A DNA stretch of 64,000 nucleotides, from assembly GCF_021412625.1 (NCBI RefSeq), contig NZ_JAKCFI010000007.1, positions 372,001 through 436,000 on the forward strand. Direction: 5' to 3'. The notes beneath the pieces are model-generated. The model was not told where the DNA came from. It ran no database searches and was given only the letters and a program-made list of their open reading frames with translations. The DNA comes from Myxococcus stipitatus (GTDB lineage: Bacteria; Myxococcota; Myxococcia; Myxococcales; Myxococcaceae). Of this stretch, positions 32,545 to 41,456 are shown piece by piece. The translations under genes and the position numbers were made by a program. The first letter of the stretch is position 1, and the number at the start of each line of letters is the position of its first letter.

Positions 32545-33449
32545 TAGAAGTACCCCTCGCGCTTGCGGTCTTCCATCGCCGTCTCGCTGAACCGGTCGTC
32601 GGCGCGGCTGGCGCCCCGCTCCGTGACGCGCGAGGAGCGCAGCTCCGCGAGGACCTCCTCCACCGTCGAGGCGCTCGACTCCGCGCAGGCCGTGCAGGTC
32701 ATGTCCCCCACCGTCCGGAAGCGCACCGTCGCCGTGAAGACCTCCTCCCCCGGCAACCTCGGCAGCCAGGGTGACGCCGCCATCAGCAGCCCCTCCCGCC
32801 GGAAGACCTCGCGCGCGTGCGCGTAATAGAGCGCGGGCAGCTCCAGGCCCTCCCGCGCGACGTAGCGCCACACGTCGAGCTCCGTCCAGTTGGACAGGGG
32901 GAAGACGCGCAGGTGCTCCCCGGGCCGATGGCGCCCGTTGTAGAGGCTCCACAGCTCCGGCCGCTGGTCCTTCGGCTCCCACTGGCCGAACTCGTCGCGG
33001 AACGAGAACACGCGCTCCTTGGCCCGGGACTTCTCCTCGTCCCGCCGGGCGCCGCCGAACACCGCGTCGAACCGGTGCCTGGCAATCGCCTCCAGCAAGG
33101 GCACCGTCTGGGCACGGTTGCGCGAGGCGCGGGGCCCCGTCTCCTCCACCACCTTCCCCGCGTCGATGGCCTCCTGCACCGACGCGACGACGAGCCGCGC
33201 CCCCAGCGCCTCCACCCGCGCGTCGCGGAAGCGCAGCACCTCCGGGAAGTTGTGCCCCGTGTCCACGTGCATCAACGGGAACGGCAGCGGCGCGGGCGCG
33301 AAGGCCTTCGTCGCCAGGTGCAGCATCACCGCGGAGTCCTTCCCTCCCGAGAACAGCAGCACCGGCCGCTCCAGCTCGGCGACCACCTCCCGGATGATGA
33401 AGAGCGCCTCCGCCTCCAGGGCGTCGAGGTGCGACAGCTCGTAGCTCAA
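32544..33449 (-). CDS. cysD: Sulfate adenylyltransferase subunit 2
   Basis: A 301-residue ATP sulfurylase subunit that adenylylates sulfate. It has the PP-loop SGGKDSAVMLHL (residues 34-45), HVDTGHNFPEVLRFRD, and the C-terminal family signatures FGGARRDEEKSRAKER, FPLSNWTELDVWRY and VRFRTVGDMTCT, ending MEDRKREGYF, the standard CysD terminus. First gene of a cysDNC unit; it diverges from the type II thioesterase gene with about 120 bp between them. Confidence 0.96.
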   Translation of the reverse strand: MSYELSHLDALEAEALFIIREVVAELERPVLLFSGGKDSAVMLHLATKAFAPAPLPFPLMHVDTGHNFPEVLRFRDARVEALGARLVVASVQEAIDAGKVVEETGPRASRNRAQTVPLLEAIARHRFDAVFGGARRDEEKSRAKERVFSFRDEFGQWEPKDQRPELWSLYNGRHRPGEHLRVFPLSNWTELDVWRYVAREGLELPALYYAHAREVFRREGLLMAASPWLPRLPGEEVFTATVRFRTVGDMTCTACAESSASTVEEVLAELRSSRVTERGASRADDRFSETAMEDRKREGYF

Positions 33450-33568
33450 GGTCCCCCGACGCTACCACGCCCCCTCCACCCCCAGGCCCCGCGGAGCTCC
33501 GGCCCGCGCGAGCGGGAGGTCCGGGGCTTGACCCGTTTTCCTCGCCTGTGCGACAGAGCCGACACCCC

Positions 33569-34351
33569 ATGTCTAGCGCGCCTTCTCCCTCCCTTCTGCC
33601 CGAGCGCTGGTTCCCCACCCGCAAGCCCCTGCCCGACGCACGCCTGCGCCTGTTCTGCTTCCCCTACGCGGGAGGCTCGGCGTCCGTGTTCAACGGGTGG
33701 GCCCCCCTGCTGCCGCCCGGCGTCGAGCCGTGCGCGGTGCAGCTGCCGGGGCGGGAGCGACGGCTGATGGAGAAGCCCTTCGACAACCTGGCGACGCTCA
33801 TCGACACGCTGCTCTCGTTGATGGAGCCGCTGATGGACCGGCCCTTCGCCGTGTTCGGCTACAGCATGGGCGCGCGTATCGGCCTGGAGCTGGCGCGTCG
33901 CCTCCAGGCGCGCGGGGGACGCCAACCCGTCGGGCTGGTGATGGCGGCCTCCGTGTCGCCCCACGTGCGGGAGGGCGAACCCATCCACACGCTCCCCCAC
34001 GACGCGTTCATCGCGGCGTTGCGGCGCTACGACGGCACGCCCGAGGAGGTCCTCCAGCACAAGGAGCTGCTGGAGCTGGTGGTGCCCACCCTGCGCGCGG
34101 ACTTCGCGCTCGCGTGGTGGGAGGTCGGCCAGCCGGCCATCCCCGTCGACACGCCCATCTCCGTCATGGGCGCCACCCACGACGCCCATGTCCCCGTCGA
34201 GAAGCTGGAGTCGTGGCGGAGCCAGACGCGCAGCGGCGACTTCCAGGTGCGCACCTTCCCCGGCGGGCACTTCTTCCTGCGCCAGCAGCAGGCCGCGCTG
34301 CTCTCCGCCATCGGCGCCGACCTCACGCGGTGGATGCAGTCAGCGGCCTGA
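33569..34351 (+). CDS. Type II thioesterase (alpha/beta hydrolase)
   Basis: A 260-residue editing thioesterase that removes wrong acyl groups from NRPS/PKS carrier proteins. It opens with LRLFCFPYAGGSASVFNGWA, the standard TEII beginning, then VEPCAVQLPGRERRLMEKPF. The nucleophile Ser is in GYSMGA (GxSxG), the Asp probably in ISVMGATHDAHVP, and the His in FPGGHFFLRQQ. The start is ambiguous: ATG 33569 or GTG 33548, neither with a strong ribosome site. It converges on the phosphopantetheinyl transferase gene with only nine bases between stops, so the pair brackets NRPS/PKS maintenance, although no synthase is present nearby. Confidence 0.88.
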   Translation: MSSAPSPSLLPERWFPTRKPLPDARLRLFCFPYAGGSASVFNGWAPLLPPGVEPCAVQLPGRERRLMEKPFDNLATLIDTLLSLMEPLMDRPFAVFGYSMGARIGLELARRLQARGGRQPVGLVMAASVSPHVREGEPIHTLPHDAFIAALRRYDGTPEEVLQHKELLELVVPTLRADFALAWWEVGQPAIPVDTPISVMGATHDAHVPVEKLESWRSQTRSGDFQVRTFPGGHFFLRQQQAALLSAIGADLTRWMQSAA

Positions 34352-34360
34352 GCCACCGAG

Positions 34361-35137
34361 TCACGCCGCCTGGAACCGGGGCGGCGCGTCCCCCTCCAGC
34401 GGCACCGTGAACTGCCAACGGACCGAGAGGGGCCGACTCCGCGCGCGGCGCACCGCCACCGCGGCATGGTGCCGCGCCGAGGGCCGCAGCTGCATGAACT
34501 GCCAGGCCTCCGGCGCGTCGACCATCCTCGGGTCGAACGAGATGCGCGGCGGGCCCCCGGGCTCCAGGTGGAAGGCGAACTGGTCCAGCGGCAGCGACAG
34601 CCCCGCGCCACGGGCCTTGATGTAGGCCTCCTTCAACGTCCAGTACTCGAAGAAGCGCTCGCGCTGCGCGCCCTGGGGCAGCGCGCGGAGCGCCGTGACC
34701 TCCGTGGGCGCGAAGAAGTGGTCGGCGATCTCCACGGTGTCCCCCGCCCGCTCCGCGTCCTCGACATCCGCGCCCAGCTCGTCGTCCAGCGCCACCGCCA
34801 CCAGCGCCATGCCGTCCGTATGGGAGAGGTTGAAGCGCAGCCGCGCGCCCCACGTCCCCTGGATCTCCGGCCGACCGTACGCGTTGGTCGAGAACGCCCA
34901 GGTCGCGGGGTCCACCGGCGCGTAGCGCGACAGGGTGAGACGGACCAGCGCGTGACTCACCAGATACTGTCGCTGGTGCCGCTCGAAGCGGAAGCGGCGC
35001 TGCCGCTCGCGCTCCTTGTCGTCCAGCAGCCCGAGGTAGGCCTCCAGCAGTCGCGGCGCGGCGATGCGCTCCGGTTCGACGATCCACACATGGACTTCGT
35101 CCGGGCGCAGCTCCAGCGGCACGGAGGCGGTCGACAT
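34361..35137 (-). CDS. 4'-phosphopantetheinyl transferase (Sfp type)
   Basis: A 258-residue Sfp-type enzyme that loads phosphopantetheine from CoA onto carrier proteins. Visible motifs are RYLVSHALVRLTLSRY-like helix (QYLVSHALVR), GRPEIQG, the P2 motif LRFNLSHTDGMALVAVA, the Mg-binding LGADVEDAERA (Asp-x-Glu) and the P3 helix FFEYWTLKEAYIKARGAGL (WxxKEAxxK). All catalytic positions are present. It could activate NRPS/PKS carriers from elsewhere in the genome. The upstream 245 bp towards the glycosyltransferase gene shows no gene. Confidence 0.92.
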   Translation of the reverse strand: MSTASVPLELRPDEVHVWIVEPERIAAPRLLEAYLGLLDDKERERQRRFRFERHQRQYLVSHALVRLTLSRYAPVDPATWAFSTNAYGRPEIQGTWGARLRFNLSHTDGMALVAVALDDELGADVEDAERAGDTVEIADHFFAPTEVTALRALPQGAQRERFFEYWTLKEAYIKARGAGLSLPLDQFAFHLEPGGPPRISFDPRMVDAPEAWQFMQLRPSARHHAAVAVRRARSRPLSVRWQFTVPLEGDAPPRFQAA

Positions 35138-35382
35138 ATCCCCTCCTCTACCACGCGGGCCCGACGAACGTCCTGAGTCGAGCAGACGCGGCGGAAGGCC
35201 CCCCGCGTCCCGGCTCCTGCCGAGGACCAGACGGAAGCGGAACGCCGCGGCCCTGCCCCAAGGGGCCGGTTGGCGTGTGCACGCCGCCACCCAAGCTTTC
35301 CCATCGCTCCCACATGGGGGAAGCACGGTGGCGGAAGCCATCCAGGGGCAGCGCGCGCGGCGTGACGGGGGGGCGGAATCTG

Positions 35383-36633
35383 ATGGAGCTATTTCCAATC
35401 CATCTGCTGTTCATCATGGTGCTGATGAACCGTTACATCCTCGGGCCCTTCCTGCGGCGGGTCCGGGGCGCGGCGCTCGACCGCGTGGACGAGACGTACC
35501 AGCCACGGGTCGCCATCGTCATCCCCCTCTTCAACGAGGGGAAGGGCATCTTCAACGCCGTCCGCAGCCTGCTGGAGCAGGACTATCCCGCCCATCTGCT
35601 GCAGATCATCGTGGTGGACGACTGCTCCACCGACGACAGCTACACGTGGGCGCAGCGGGCCGCGGAGGGGTGCGCCAACGTCCTGGTGATGCGCAACCCG
35701 ACGAACCTGGGCAAGCGCAAGGGCATCAACCGGGCCGTCCAGGCCGCCGTGGACGCGGAGATCATCGTCTCGGTGGATTCGGACGTCATCGTCGACCCGT
35801 CCGCCGTGCGGCTGCTCGTCCGCCGCTTCGTCAGCCCCCGCATCGCCGCGGTGGGAGGACGCACGTACGTCACCAACCGCCACGAGAACTGGCTGACGCG
35901 CATGGTGGAGATCAAGTTCCACTTCGCCCAGGAGTGGCTCAAGGACCTGGAGCGCAGCTTCCGTCAGGTGATGTGCCTGTCCGGCTGCCTCACCGCGTAC
36001 CGCCGCCACGTGCTGCTGGAGCTGGAGCCCATCCTGGAGGCGCGGGCCATCGCCGGCGTGCCCATCAAGTACGGCGAGGACCGGTTCCTCACACGGCAGA
36101 TCATCAAGCACGACTACGAGACCGTCTACACGCTCGACGCCTTCTGCTTCACCGCCTCCCCCGCCACGCTCGCGGGCTACTTCTCCCAGCAGCTGCGCTG
36201 GCGCCGCTCCAACCTCGTGGACCTGCTGGGCGGCCTGTCCCACGCATGGCGGCTGCACCCCATCGTCACCATCCACTACGTCTCGCAGCTCGCGCTGCTG
36301 CTCTCCTACCCCGTGGTCATCGTCCACAACGTCCTCACCGGCGAGTTCATGGACATCCTCGTGTTCCACTTCCTCGTCATCGGGTTGCTGGGCGCCATCT
36401 ACCGGCTGGAGACGCGACATCTGCCCGAGCACCAGCGGGTCCATGGCGCGTGCTTCCTGCCCATGGCCCTGCTGATGCCGGTGACGTACGCGCTCTTCAC
36501 GCCCCTGGCGTTGCTCACGCTCGACTCGGGGAGTTGGGAGACGCGGGGCAGCCCCAAGGCCGCTCCCGCCGCAACGCCCGACAAGGGCACCACCCGCCTG
36601 CCGCCCGAACACGCCAGCGAGGGCACGTCATGA
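35383..36633 (+). CDS. Processive glycosyltransferase family 2 (hyaluronan/cellulose synthase-like)
   Basis: A 416-residue membrane glycosyltransferase that builds and probably translocates a beta-linked polysaccharide. One N-terminal span (FPIHLLFIMVLMNRYILGPF) is followed by the GT-A domain: VAIVIPLFNEGKGIFNAVRS, VVDDCSTDDS, SVDSDVIVD (DxD), YGEDRFLTRQ (the acceptor-side ED motif) and QQLRWRRSN (Q-x-x-R-W), the signature of processive synthases such as HasA, NodC and Alg8. Several C-terminal spans (IHYVSQLALLLSYPVVIVHN, VFHFLVIGLLGAIY, LPMALLMPVTYALF) follow. Its TGA overlaps the next gene's ATG (ATGA). Confidence 0.88.
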   Translation: MELFPIHLLFIMVLMNRYILGPFLRRVRGAALDRVDETYQPRVAIVIPLFNEGKGIFNAVRSLLEQDYPAHLLQIIVVDDCSTDDSYTWAQRAAEGCANVLVMRNPTNLGKRKGINRAVQAAVDAEIIVSVDSDVIVDPSAVRLLVRRFVSPRIAAVGGRTYVTNRHENWLTRMVEIKFHFAQEWLKDLERSFRQVMCLSGCLTAYRRHVLLELEPILEARAIAGVPIKYGEDRFLTRQIIKHDYETVYTLDAFCFTASPATLAGYFSQQLRWRRSNLVDLLGGLSHAWRLHPIVTIHYVSQLALLLSYPVVIVHNVLTGEFMDILVFHFLVIGLLGAIYRLETRHLPEHQRVHGACFLPMALLMPVTYALFTPLALLTLDSGSWETRGSPKAAPAATPDKGTTRLPPEHASEGTS

Positions 36634-37730
36634 ACCTACGCGTCGCCAACCGCATCAACGCCGTCGCCGTCTCGGCGTACAAACTCATGGGCTCCGTGTT
36701 CCTGGGCCTCATCCTCCTGGCGCTGCTCTCCTTCCTGGCGGTGCAGGGCTTCTTCCTGCTCAGCCGCAGCTGGGTGACGCCCACGGTGGTGTCCCCCACG
36801 GACCCGCAGATCCTCAACCTCAACGCCCAGCTGGCCGCGCAGACGTCCGCCCGGGACCACGTGGCGGCGGAGCGGCGCGCGGTGGAGGACCGCATCCACG
36901 ACGCGCGGCGCATCGTCACCGCCGAGCGCTCGTTCCAGAGGCGCTTCCAGGTGGCCCTGAGCGGCGAGCGCGAGGCCAAGGGGCGCGCGGCGCACCGGCT
37001 GTCCTCGCTGCGCCAGGAGTACAAACGCGCCAACGAGGAGATCCTCCAGTCCAACCGCGCCTTCGCCGGCCTGTCCCGGGAACGGACCGACGCGCTCGTG
37101 GGCGCGCGCCTCATGGCCCAGGAGGAGAAGCTCACCGTCAACCACCACCTCGCGCAGCTCGCGCAGAGCAACCTGACGCTGGCCCACACCACGGTGGACC
37201 TGGAGACGCGAATGGACGCGCTCAGACGGGAGATCGCCGGGCTGGCGGCCGTGCAAGGGGGGCTGGGCCAGGAGGGCGCGCCGGACGGCATGACCTCCGA
37301 CGTCCTGCTGCTGGAGCGCAACTACACCCACTCCATGCTGGAGCAGGCGCGCGCGGAGGCGACGGTGAAGAGCCTCTTCGTGGACCTGGAGGCCCTGGAC
37401 GCGGCGACGGAGCGGTACGAGGCACTCATCGACACGCTGCGCGCCTCGCCGTACCTGCGAGCCTTCGAGAAGAACCTGACGGTGGCCTTCGTGCCCTACG
37501 ACAACGTCGCGAACGCGGCCGTCGGCACGCCGCTGTTCGCGTGCGCGCTGAAGGTCTTCTGGTGCCACGAGGTGGGCGTCGTGGGGAGCCTGCTCGAGGG
37601 CGAGGTGACGCTCAAGCACCCCATCCGCCAACACATGCTCCGGGGCGTCATGGTGGAAGTGAAGCTCAATGACACGACCACGGCCCGCGAGGATCTGTTG
37701 CACCTCGGACGACCTCCCTTGCTGTTTTAG
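36630..37730 (+). CDS. HlyD/Alg44-like membrane-fusion coiled-coil protein
   Basis: A 366-residue bitopic inner-membrane protein. One span (MGSVFLGLILLALLSFLAVQ, residues about 20-40) leads into a long periplasmic coiled coil (about 62-255, AERSFQRRFQVALSGEREAK, LAQLAQSNLTLAHTTVDLET) and a beta-rich end (NLTVAFVPYDNVANAAVGTP, then CALKVFWCHEVGVVGSLLEG) that fits a HlyD-type barrel/lipoyl half. By position it resembles Alg44, which couples a synthase glycosyltransferase to an outer-membrane porin. It overlaps the glycosyltransferase gene by four bases and is followed 30 bp later by an outer-membrane-factor-like gene. It lacks an N-terminal PilZ domain. Confidence 0.7.
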   Translation: MNLRVANRINAVAVSAYKLMGSVFLGLILLALLSFLAVQGFFLLSRSWVTPTVVSPTDPQILNLNAQLAAQTSARDHVAAERRAVEDRIHDARRIVTAERSFQRRFQVALSGEREAKGRAAHRLSSLRQEYKRANEEILQSNRAFAGLSRERTDALVGARLMAQEEKLTVNHHLAQLAQSNLTLAHTTVDLETRMDALRREIAGLAAVQGGLGQEGAPDGMTSDVLLLERNYTHSMLEQARAEATVKSLFVDLEALDAATERYEALIDTLRASPYLRAFEKNLTVAFVPYDNVANAAVGTPLFACALKVFWCHEVGVVGSLLEGEVTLKHPIRQHMLRGVMVEVKLNDTTTAREDLLHLGRPPLLF

Positions 37731-37760
37731 CCACTCGCCGTGACGTGCCGGAGAAGCTCG

Positions 37761-38891
37761 ATGCGCAAGACACTCACTCGTGGCGTGCTCTGGTGGCTCG
37801 CGGCGCGGTCCACGTCGGCCCTCGCGGTCGAGCCAGGGGCCGGGACGCCCCCCGCCGAACAGGTGGAGGAGCGCGCCGCCGGATACTGTGACATGGTGCG
37901 GGGCGTCGGCGACGCGGAGGCCGCGTTGGAGCTGGCCCCGGAAGTCTTCGGCAGCTTCGGCGCGGTGAACACGGGCGAAGCCGAGGGCGGCACGGCCCTG
38001 GGCAAGCCCAAGCTGCGGATCACGGCCGGGCTGAGCTACGACTTCGTGGGCATCTACCGGGGACGCACGTTGCGGCAACGGGCCCAGGCGGAGTGCCGAC
38101 GCCACCAGGCGCTCTCCGCGCTCCAGTCCGCCGTTCGACAGGGGACGGGTCTGGGCGAGGAGGAAGCCCTGCAGGCCCGGGCCCAGGCGCTCCAGGAATC
38201 CCTGCCGCGCGCCGAACAGCTCATCGCCACCCTCCGCGAGGACCTCCAGAGCGGGAAGGCCACGCTGGAGGAGCTCAACGCCGCCCAGGTCCGCCTGGAC
38301 CACCTGCGCGCGCTGCACACCGATACCCACCTCGCCCGGGAGCGGCTCGCCGCCCTCCCCCGCCTCCCAGCGGGCCAGAAGCTGGAGACGCTGCTCGCGG
38401 ACCTGCGGGCCGCGGACGACGCGGTGGAGGACCACTCGGGCAGCCTGCGTCGGGCCCGGGCCTGGGAGCTGAGCATCCGGGGCGGCTATGACGAGGTCTT
38501 CGACATCGACCAGGACGTGCCGCTGTTCGGACAGGTCATGCTCACGTACGACCTGGGCCACCTGTGGCAGGGGCACGCCAATGCGCGCGCGAGGGAAGGC
38601 CGACGGCGCTCCCTGGTCGAGGAGGTCGACGGCGCTCCCCTGCGGGTCGCGGAGCTGCTCGTGGAGCTGCGCGCCCGCATGCGGGCGGAGGACGCCCGTC
38701 TGAGGGAGGTCACCACCCTCATCTCCGACCTGGAGGGCCAGCTTCGCGAGGTCGAAGCGCTCCAGACGCGGGAGATACGCCGCTTCCGCGACTACCTGCT
38801 GCTGGAGCTGGCGCGGCTGCGCGCCGAGCGGGCCTATCTGGGCGCCCACGTCGAGTCGCTCCAGCGCTTCCTCGGAGAAGGCGCGCGGTGA
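37761..38891 (+). CDS. TolC/outer-membrane-factor-like protein
   Basis: A 376-residue exported protein with a signal peptide (LTRGVLWWLAARSTSALAVE). It consists of two repeats, each made of a beta strand pair followed by long coiled-coil helices: KLRITAGLSYDFVGIYRGRT plus a helix (RAEQLIATLREDLQSGKATL), and SIRGGYDEVFDIDQDVPLFG plus LTYDLGHLWQGHANARAREG and a final helix. This beta-then-long-helix duplication is the layout of TolC-type outer-membrane factors, although it is shorter than typical (about 420-470). It would carry the polysaccharide, or a cofactor, through the outer membrane. Its TGA overlaps the next GTG (GTGA). Confidence 0.65.
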   Translation: MRKTLTRGVLWWLAARSTSALAVEPGAGTPPAEQVEERAAGYCDMVRGVGDAEAALELAPEVFGSFGAVNTGEAEGGTALGKPKLRITAGLSYDFVGIYRGRTLRQRAQAECRRHQALSALQSAVRQGTGLGEEEALQARAQALQESLPRAEQLIATLREDLQSGKATLEELNAAQVRLDHLRALHTDTHLARERLAALPRLPAGQKLETLLADLRAADDAVEDHSGSLRRARAWELSIRGGYDEVFDIDQDVPLFGQVMLTYDLGHLWQGHANARAREGRRRSLVEEVDGAPLRVAELLVELRARMRAEDARLREVTTLISDLEGQLREVEALQTREIRRFRDYLLLELARLRAERAYLGAHVESLQRFLGEGAR

Positions 38892-39577
38892 GCCGGCGGA
38901 GGCGCTCCACGAGGGCACTGCTGCTCGTGGGCGCGCTTTTGCACGCGCCCCTCGTCCCGGCCAGGCCGCCCGCGCGCCGCGACGCCCGCCAGCCTCGAGC
39001 CATGAGCCCCTTCGTCCCCGTTCCCCTCGAGCGCCTGCGGGTGACCGAGGGGAGCCTCCGGGCGCGGTCGGAGGGCGGGCTCGACGTCGATGGGCCCCGC
39101 CTGCGCGCCATCGTCCCCGGCGCTCCGGGAGACGACGCGGAGCTGCGCTTCACCGTCCTCGGCCCTTCGTCCGTCCAGAAGCCACTGGCCTCGGGCGCGG
39201 AGCGGCGACAGGTGGGGCTGAAGCTGCGCGCACAGGACGGCTGCAACGTCATCTACGTGATGTGGCGCGTGACGCCGAAGCCCGGAGTCGTCGTCAACTA
39301 CAAGCGCAACGTCGGCCAACGGCTCAGCGCCGAGTGTGGCAACCGCGGCTATGCCCTCATCAAGCCCACGCAGGGTCTCCGGGTGCCGGCGCCCTCCCCG
39401 GGCGAGGAACACAGCCTGCGGGCCCGGTTGCAGGGCACGCGGCTCCGGGTCTGGGCGGACGGAGCGCTGGCCTGGGAGGGGACGCTCCCCGCCGAGGCTC
39501 TCGACTTCGATGGCCCCGTCGGAATGCGCTCGGACAACCTCCGACTGACGTTGCGGCTCCAGACGCCGAAGCCGTGA
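38888..39577 (+). CDS. Secreted LamG/concanavalin-like carbohydrate-binding protein
   Basis: A 229-residue exported protein beginning at GTG, four bases overlapping the preceding gene. After a signal peptide (TRALLLVGALLHAPLVPA) it forms a beta sandwich: AELRFTVLGPSSVQKPL, QDGCNVIYVMWRVTPKPGVV, SLRARLQGTRLRVWADGALA and FDGPVGMRSDNLRLTLRLQ. The last lines match the laminin-G/DUF1080-type lectin folds. It may bind the exported polysaccharide. It completes the four-gene operon and faces the MBL-Rieske gene (35 bp gap). Confidence 0.65.
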   Translation: MSRRRRSTRALLLVGALLHAPLVPARPPARRDARQPRAMSPFVPVPLERLRVTEGSLRARSEGGLDVDGPRLRAIVPGAPGDDAELRFTVLGPSSVQKPLASGAERRQVGLKLRAQDGCNVIYVMWRVTPKPGVVVNYKRNVGQRLSAECGNRGYALIKPTQGLRVPAPSPGEEHSLRARLQGTRLRVWADGALAWEGTLPAEALDFDGPVGMRSDNLRLTLRLQTPKP

Positions 39578-39612
39578 GCGCGGCCGGGGCCCCAGCCGAC
39601 GCCGCGCATCGC

Positions 39613-41232
39613 TCAAGGGGCCCGGGGCGTGAGGTCCGGGACGGGCGGGGATGGCTTCTCCGTCGGCTCGTGCTCGACCTCGGCCACGGGCTCCGCGCAC
39701 AGGGTGGAGCCGTTCATCGGGCAGCGGCCCCCATCCTCCAGGTCGAAGCGCCAGCGGTGACGCGGGCACACCAGGTAGCGGCCCTCCTCCACCCAGCCCT
39801 CGGACAGGTCGGCGCCCTGGTGAGGGCAGAAGCGCTGCACGGAGAAGCGCCGCCCCCCGGCCTCCACCACCGCGCGCTCCCGGCGCGACTCCGTGGACCG
39901 CACGCCCTCGCAGAAGTTGCGCATGTCCTCGATCTCCACGCCCAGGAAGCCGTGGATGATGGGATCGTAGACATCCGGCTCGCGGCTCAGGCGCAGCCGG
40001 AACGACAGGAGGAAGTCCTCCCAGGTCAGCTTCCGGTCCAGGACGCGCACCACGTCCGCCGCGCTCGCCTTCATCGTGTACCGCGCCGACTCCCGCATCG
40101 TCGGGACGACATCCACGCGCCGGCCCTTGAAGTCCACGCGCAAGAGCCGGTCCGGCAGCTCGGTCAGCTCCACGTAGAGCGGCACCCCCACCCGGTCATG
40201 CAGGTCCAGCAGGTCCAGCTTGCGCTGGAACTCCACGCGCAGCCGCTCGTGAATCTCATCCACCTCCGCGCGCAGGAGGTTGCGGCGCCTGTCGCGGAAC
40301 AGGTGCGACAGGTCCGCCGCGTACGCGCGCAGGTACGGCTCGAAGCCCTCGGGCGACAGCCGCTCCTCCGCGCGGGTGGTGAACTCCAGCGTGCGCGCGT
40401 CGAGCACGTCGCCCGGCATGGGCTCCAGGTAGCGCGCGCCCAGCGACGACAGCCGCTTCTCCAGGTAGGAGAAGAGCGTCGTGGCGTTGGGGAAGATGTT
40501 CACCCGCTCGAGGTTGAGGTGGAACAGGGCCGGGTCGAGGAAGCACGCCGGCCCCGCGGAGGCGAGATAGGCGCGGGGCTTGATGACCTCCAACGCGCGC
40601 GCCACCGCCTCGAACTTGCTGTCGCGCTTCTTCAGCGAGATGGCGGCGTACGTCTCCGGCGTGTACTCGTAGCAGGTGGGGTGCCAGATGGCGCCGGAGA
40701 ACTGGGCCGCGAACAGGTCGATGGGCCCCTCCTCCTCCACGATGCGCGCCAGCCGGTCATGCAGCTTGCAGTCGTTGATGTTGATGAAGCAGTGGTCTCC
40801 ACCGCGCACCATCACCCCCGAGTCGCGGTTCGTCCCCTGCTCCGACACGAAGAGCTTGATGTAGCCGCCCTTGATGGGCACCTCGCGACCGTCCTCGCAG
40901 GCGATGACGCGCTTGCAGCCGTACTTCGCGAAGACGTCCTGCAGCTCCGAGCGCTGGAAGCGCGGAATCAGCACCGTGAAGTCCCGCCGTTGCAGCGTGG
41001 CGAGGAACTCCGGGTCGAAGTGGTCCTTGTGCTCGTGGCTGACGTAGAGGAAGCGCTCCTTGCCGGGCGTCTCCAGCAGCTCGCGCACGCGCGGGGCGAG
41101 GTGGTGGTTGCGGGGCAGCTGCATCCAGGCGGAGTCGAACGCGCCTCGCGCCGTCAGCCACGGGTCCATGACGATGACGCTCCCCGCGGTCTCCACGGCG
41201 AAGCCAGCGTGGCCCAGGAACATGATCTGCAT
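39613..41232 (-). CDS. Metallo-beta-lactamase fold protein with C-terminal Rieske domain
   Basis: A 539-residue fusion. The N-terminal half is a UlaG-like MBL: MQIMFLGHAGFAVETAGSV, VMDPWLTARGAF and LYVSHEHKDHFDPEFL (HxHxDH). The C-terminus is a Rieske [2Fe-2S] domain: FCPHQGADLSEGW, then YLVCPRHRWRFDL (C-x-H-x17-C-x2-H). Combination of the two recalls CMP-N-acetylneuraminate hydroxylase (CMAH), which hydroxylates a nucleotide sugar, but CMAH has the Rieske domain first. An iron-dependent oxygenase acting on a sugar or lipid is plausible. A long middle (residues about 230-430) is of unknown fold. It faces the polysaccharide operon, possibly modifying that polymer (inference). Confidence 0.8.
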   Translation of the reverse strand: MQIMFLGHAGFAVETAGSVIVMDPWLTARGAFDSAWMQLPRNHHLAPRVRELLETPGKERFLYVSHEHKDHFDPEFLATLQRRDFTVLIPRFQRSELQDVFAKYGCKRVIACEDGREVPIKGGYIKLFVSEQGTNRDSGVMVRGGDHCFININDCKLHDRLARIVEEEGPIDLFAAQFSGAIWHPTCYEYTPETYAAISLKKRDSKFEAVARALEVIKPRAYLASAGPACFLDPALFHLNLERVNIFPNATTLFSYLEKRLSSLGARYLEPMPGDVLDARTLEFTTRAEERLSPEGFEPYLRAYAADLSHLFRDRRRNLLRAEVDEIHERLRVEFQRKLDLLDLHDRVGVPLYVELTELPDRLLRVDFKGRRVDVVPTMRESARYTMKASAADVVRVLDRKLTWEDFLLSFRLRLSREPDVYDPIIHGFLGVEIEDMRNFCEGVRSTESRRERAVVEAGGRRFSVQRFCPHQGADLSEGWVEEGRYLVCPRHRWRFDLEDGGRCPMNGSTLCAEPVAEVEHEPTEKPSPPVPDLTPRAP

Positions 41233-41456
41233 GAAGGTCGGTCCTCGTGCGAAGCGGACCAGCAGGAGCGCCGCGTCCGGCCCGTCCCTCCGGCCGGCAC
41301 CGGCCCTGACGGCGACGAGAAGGCTGGGAACCCCCACAGGCGCCGACCACCCGCCTCCGGGTGCGAGCCCCCGTGCGCGTGGCGACACCGCGAGCACCGA
41401 CGCGACGAGGGCGCGGGAGGAGTCGACCTCCGCGCGCCCTCGCCTTCATGCCGACC

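Noticed and set aside
29929..32547. An 872-codon plus-strand frame
   Set aside because: It overlaps the CmlA-like, cysC and cysN genes and has Arg/Pro/His-rich shadow composition with no domain.
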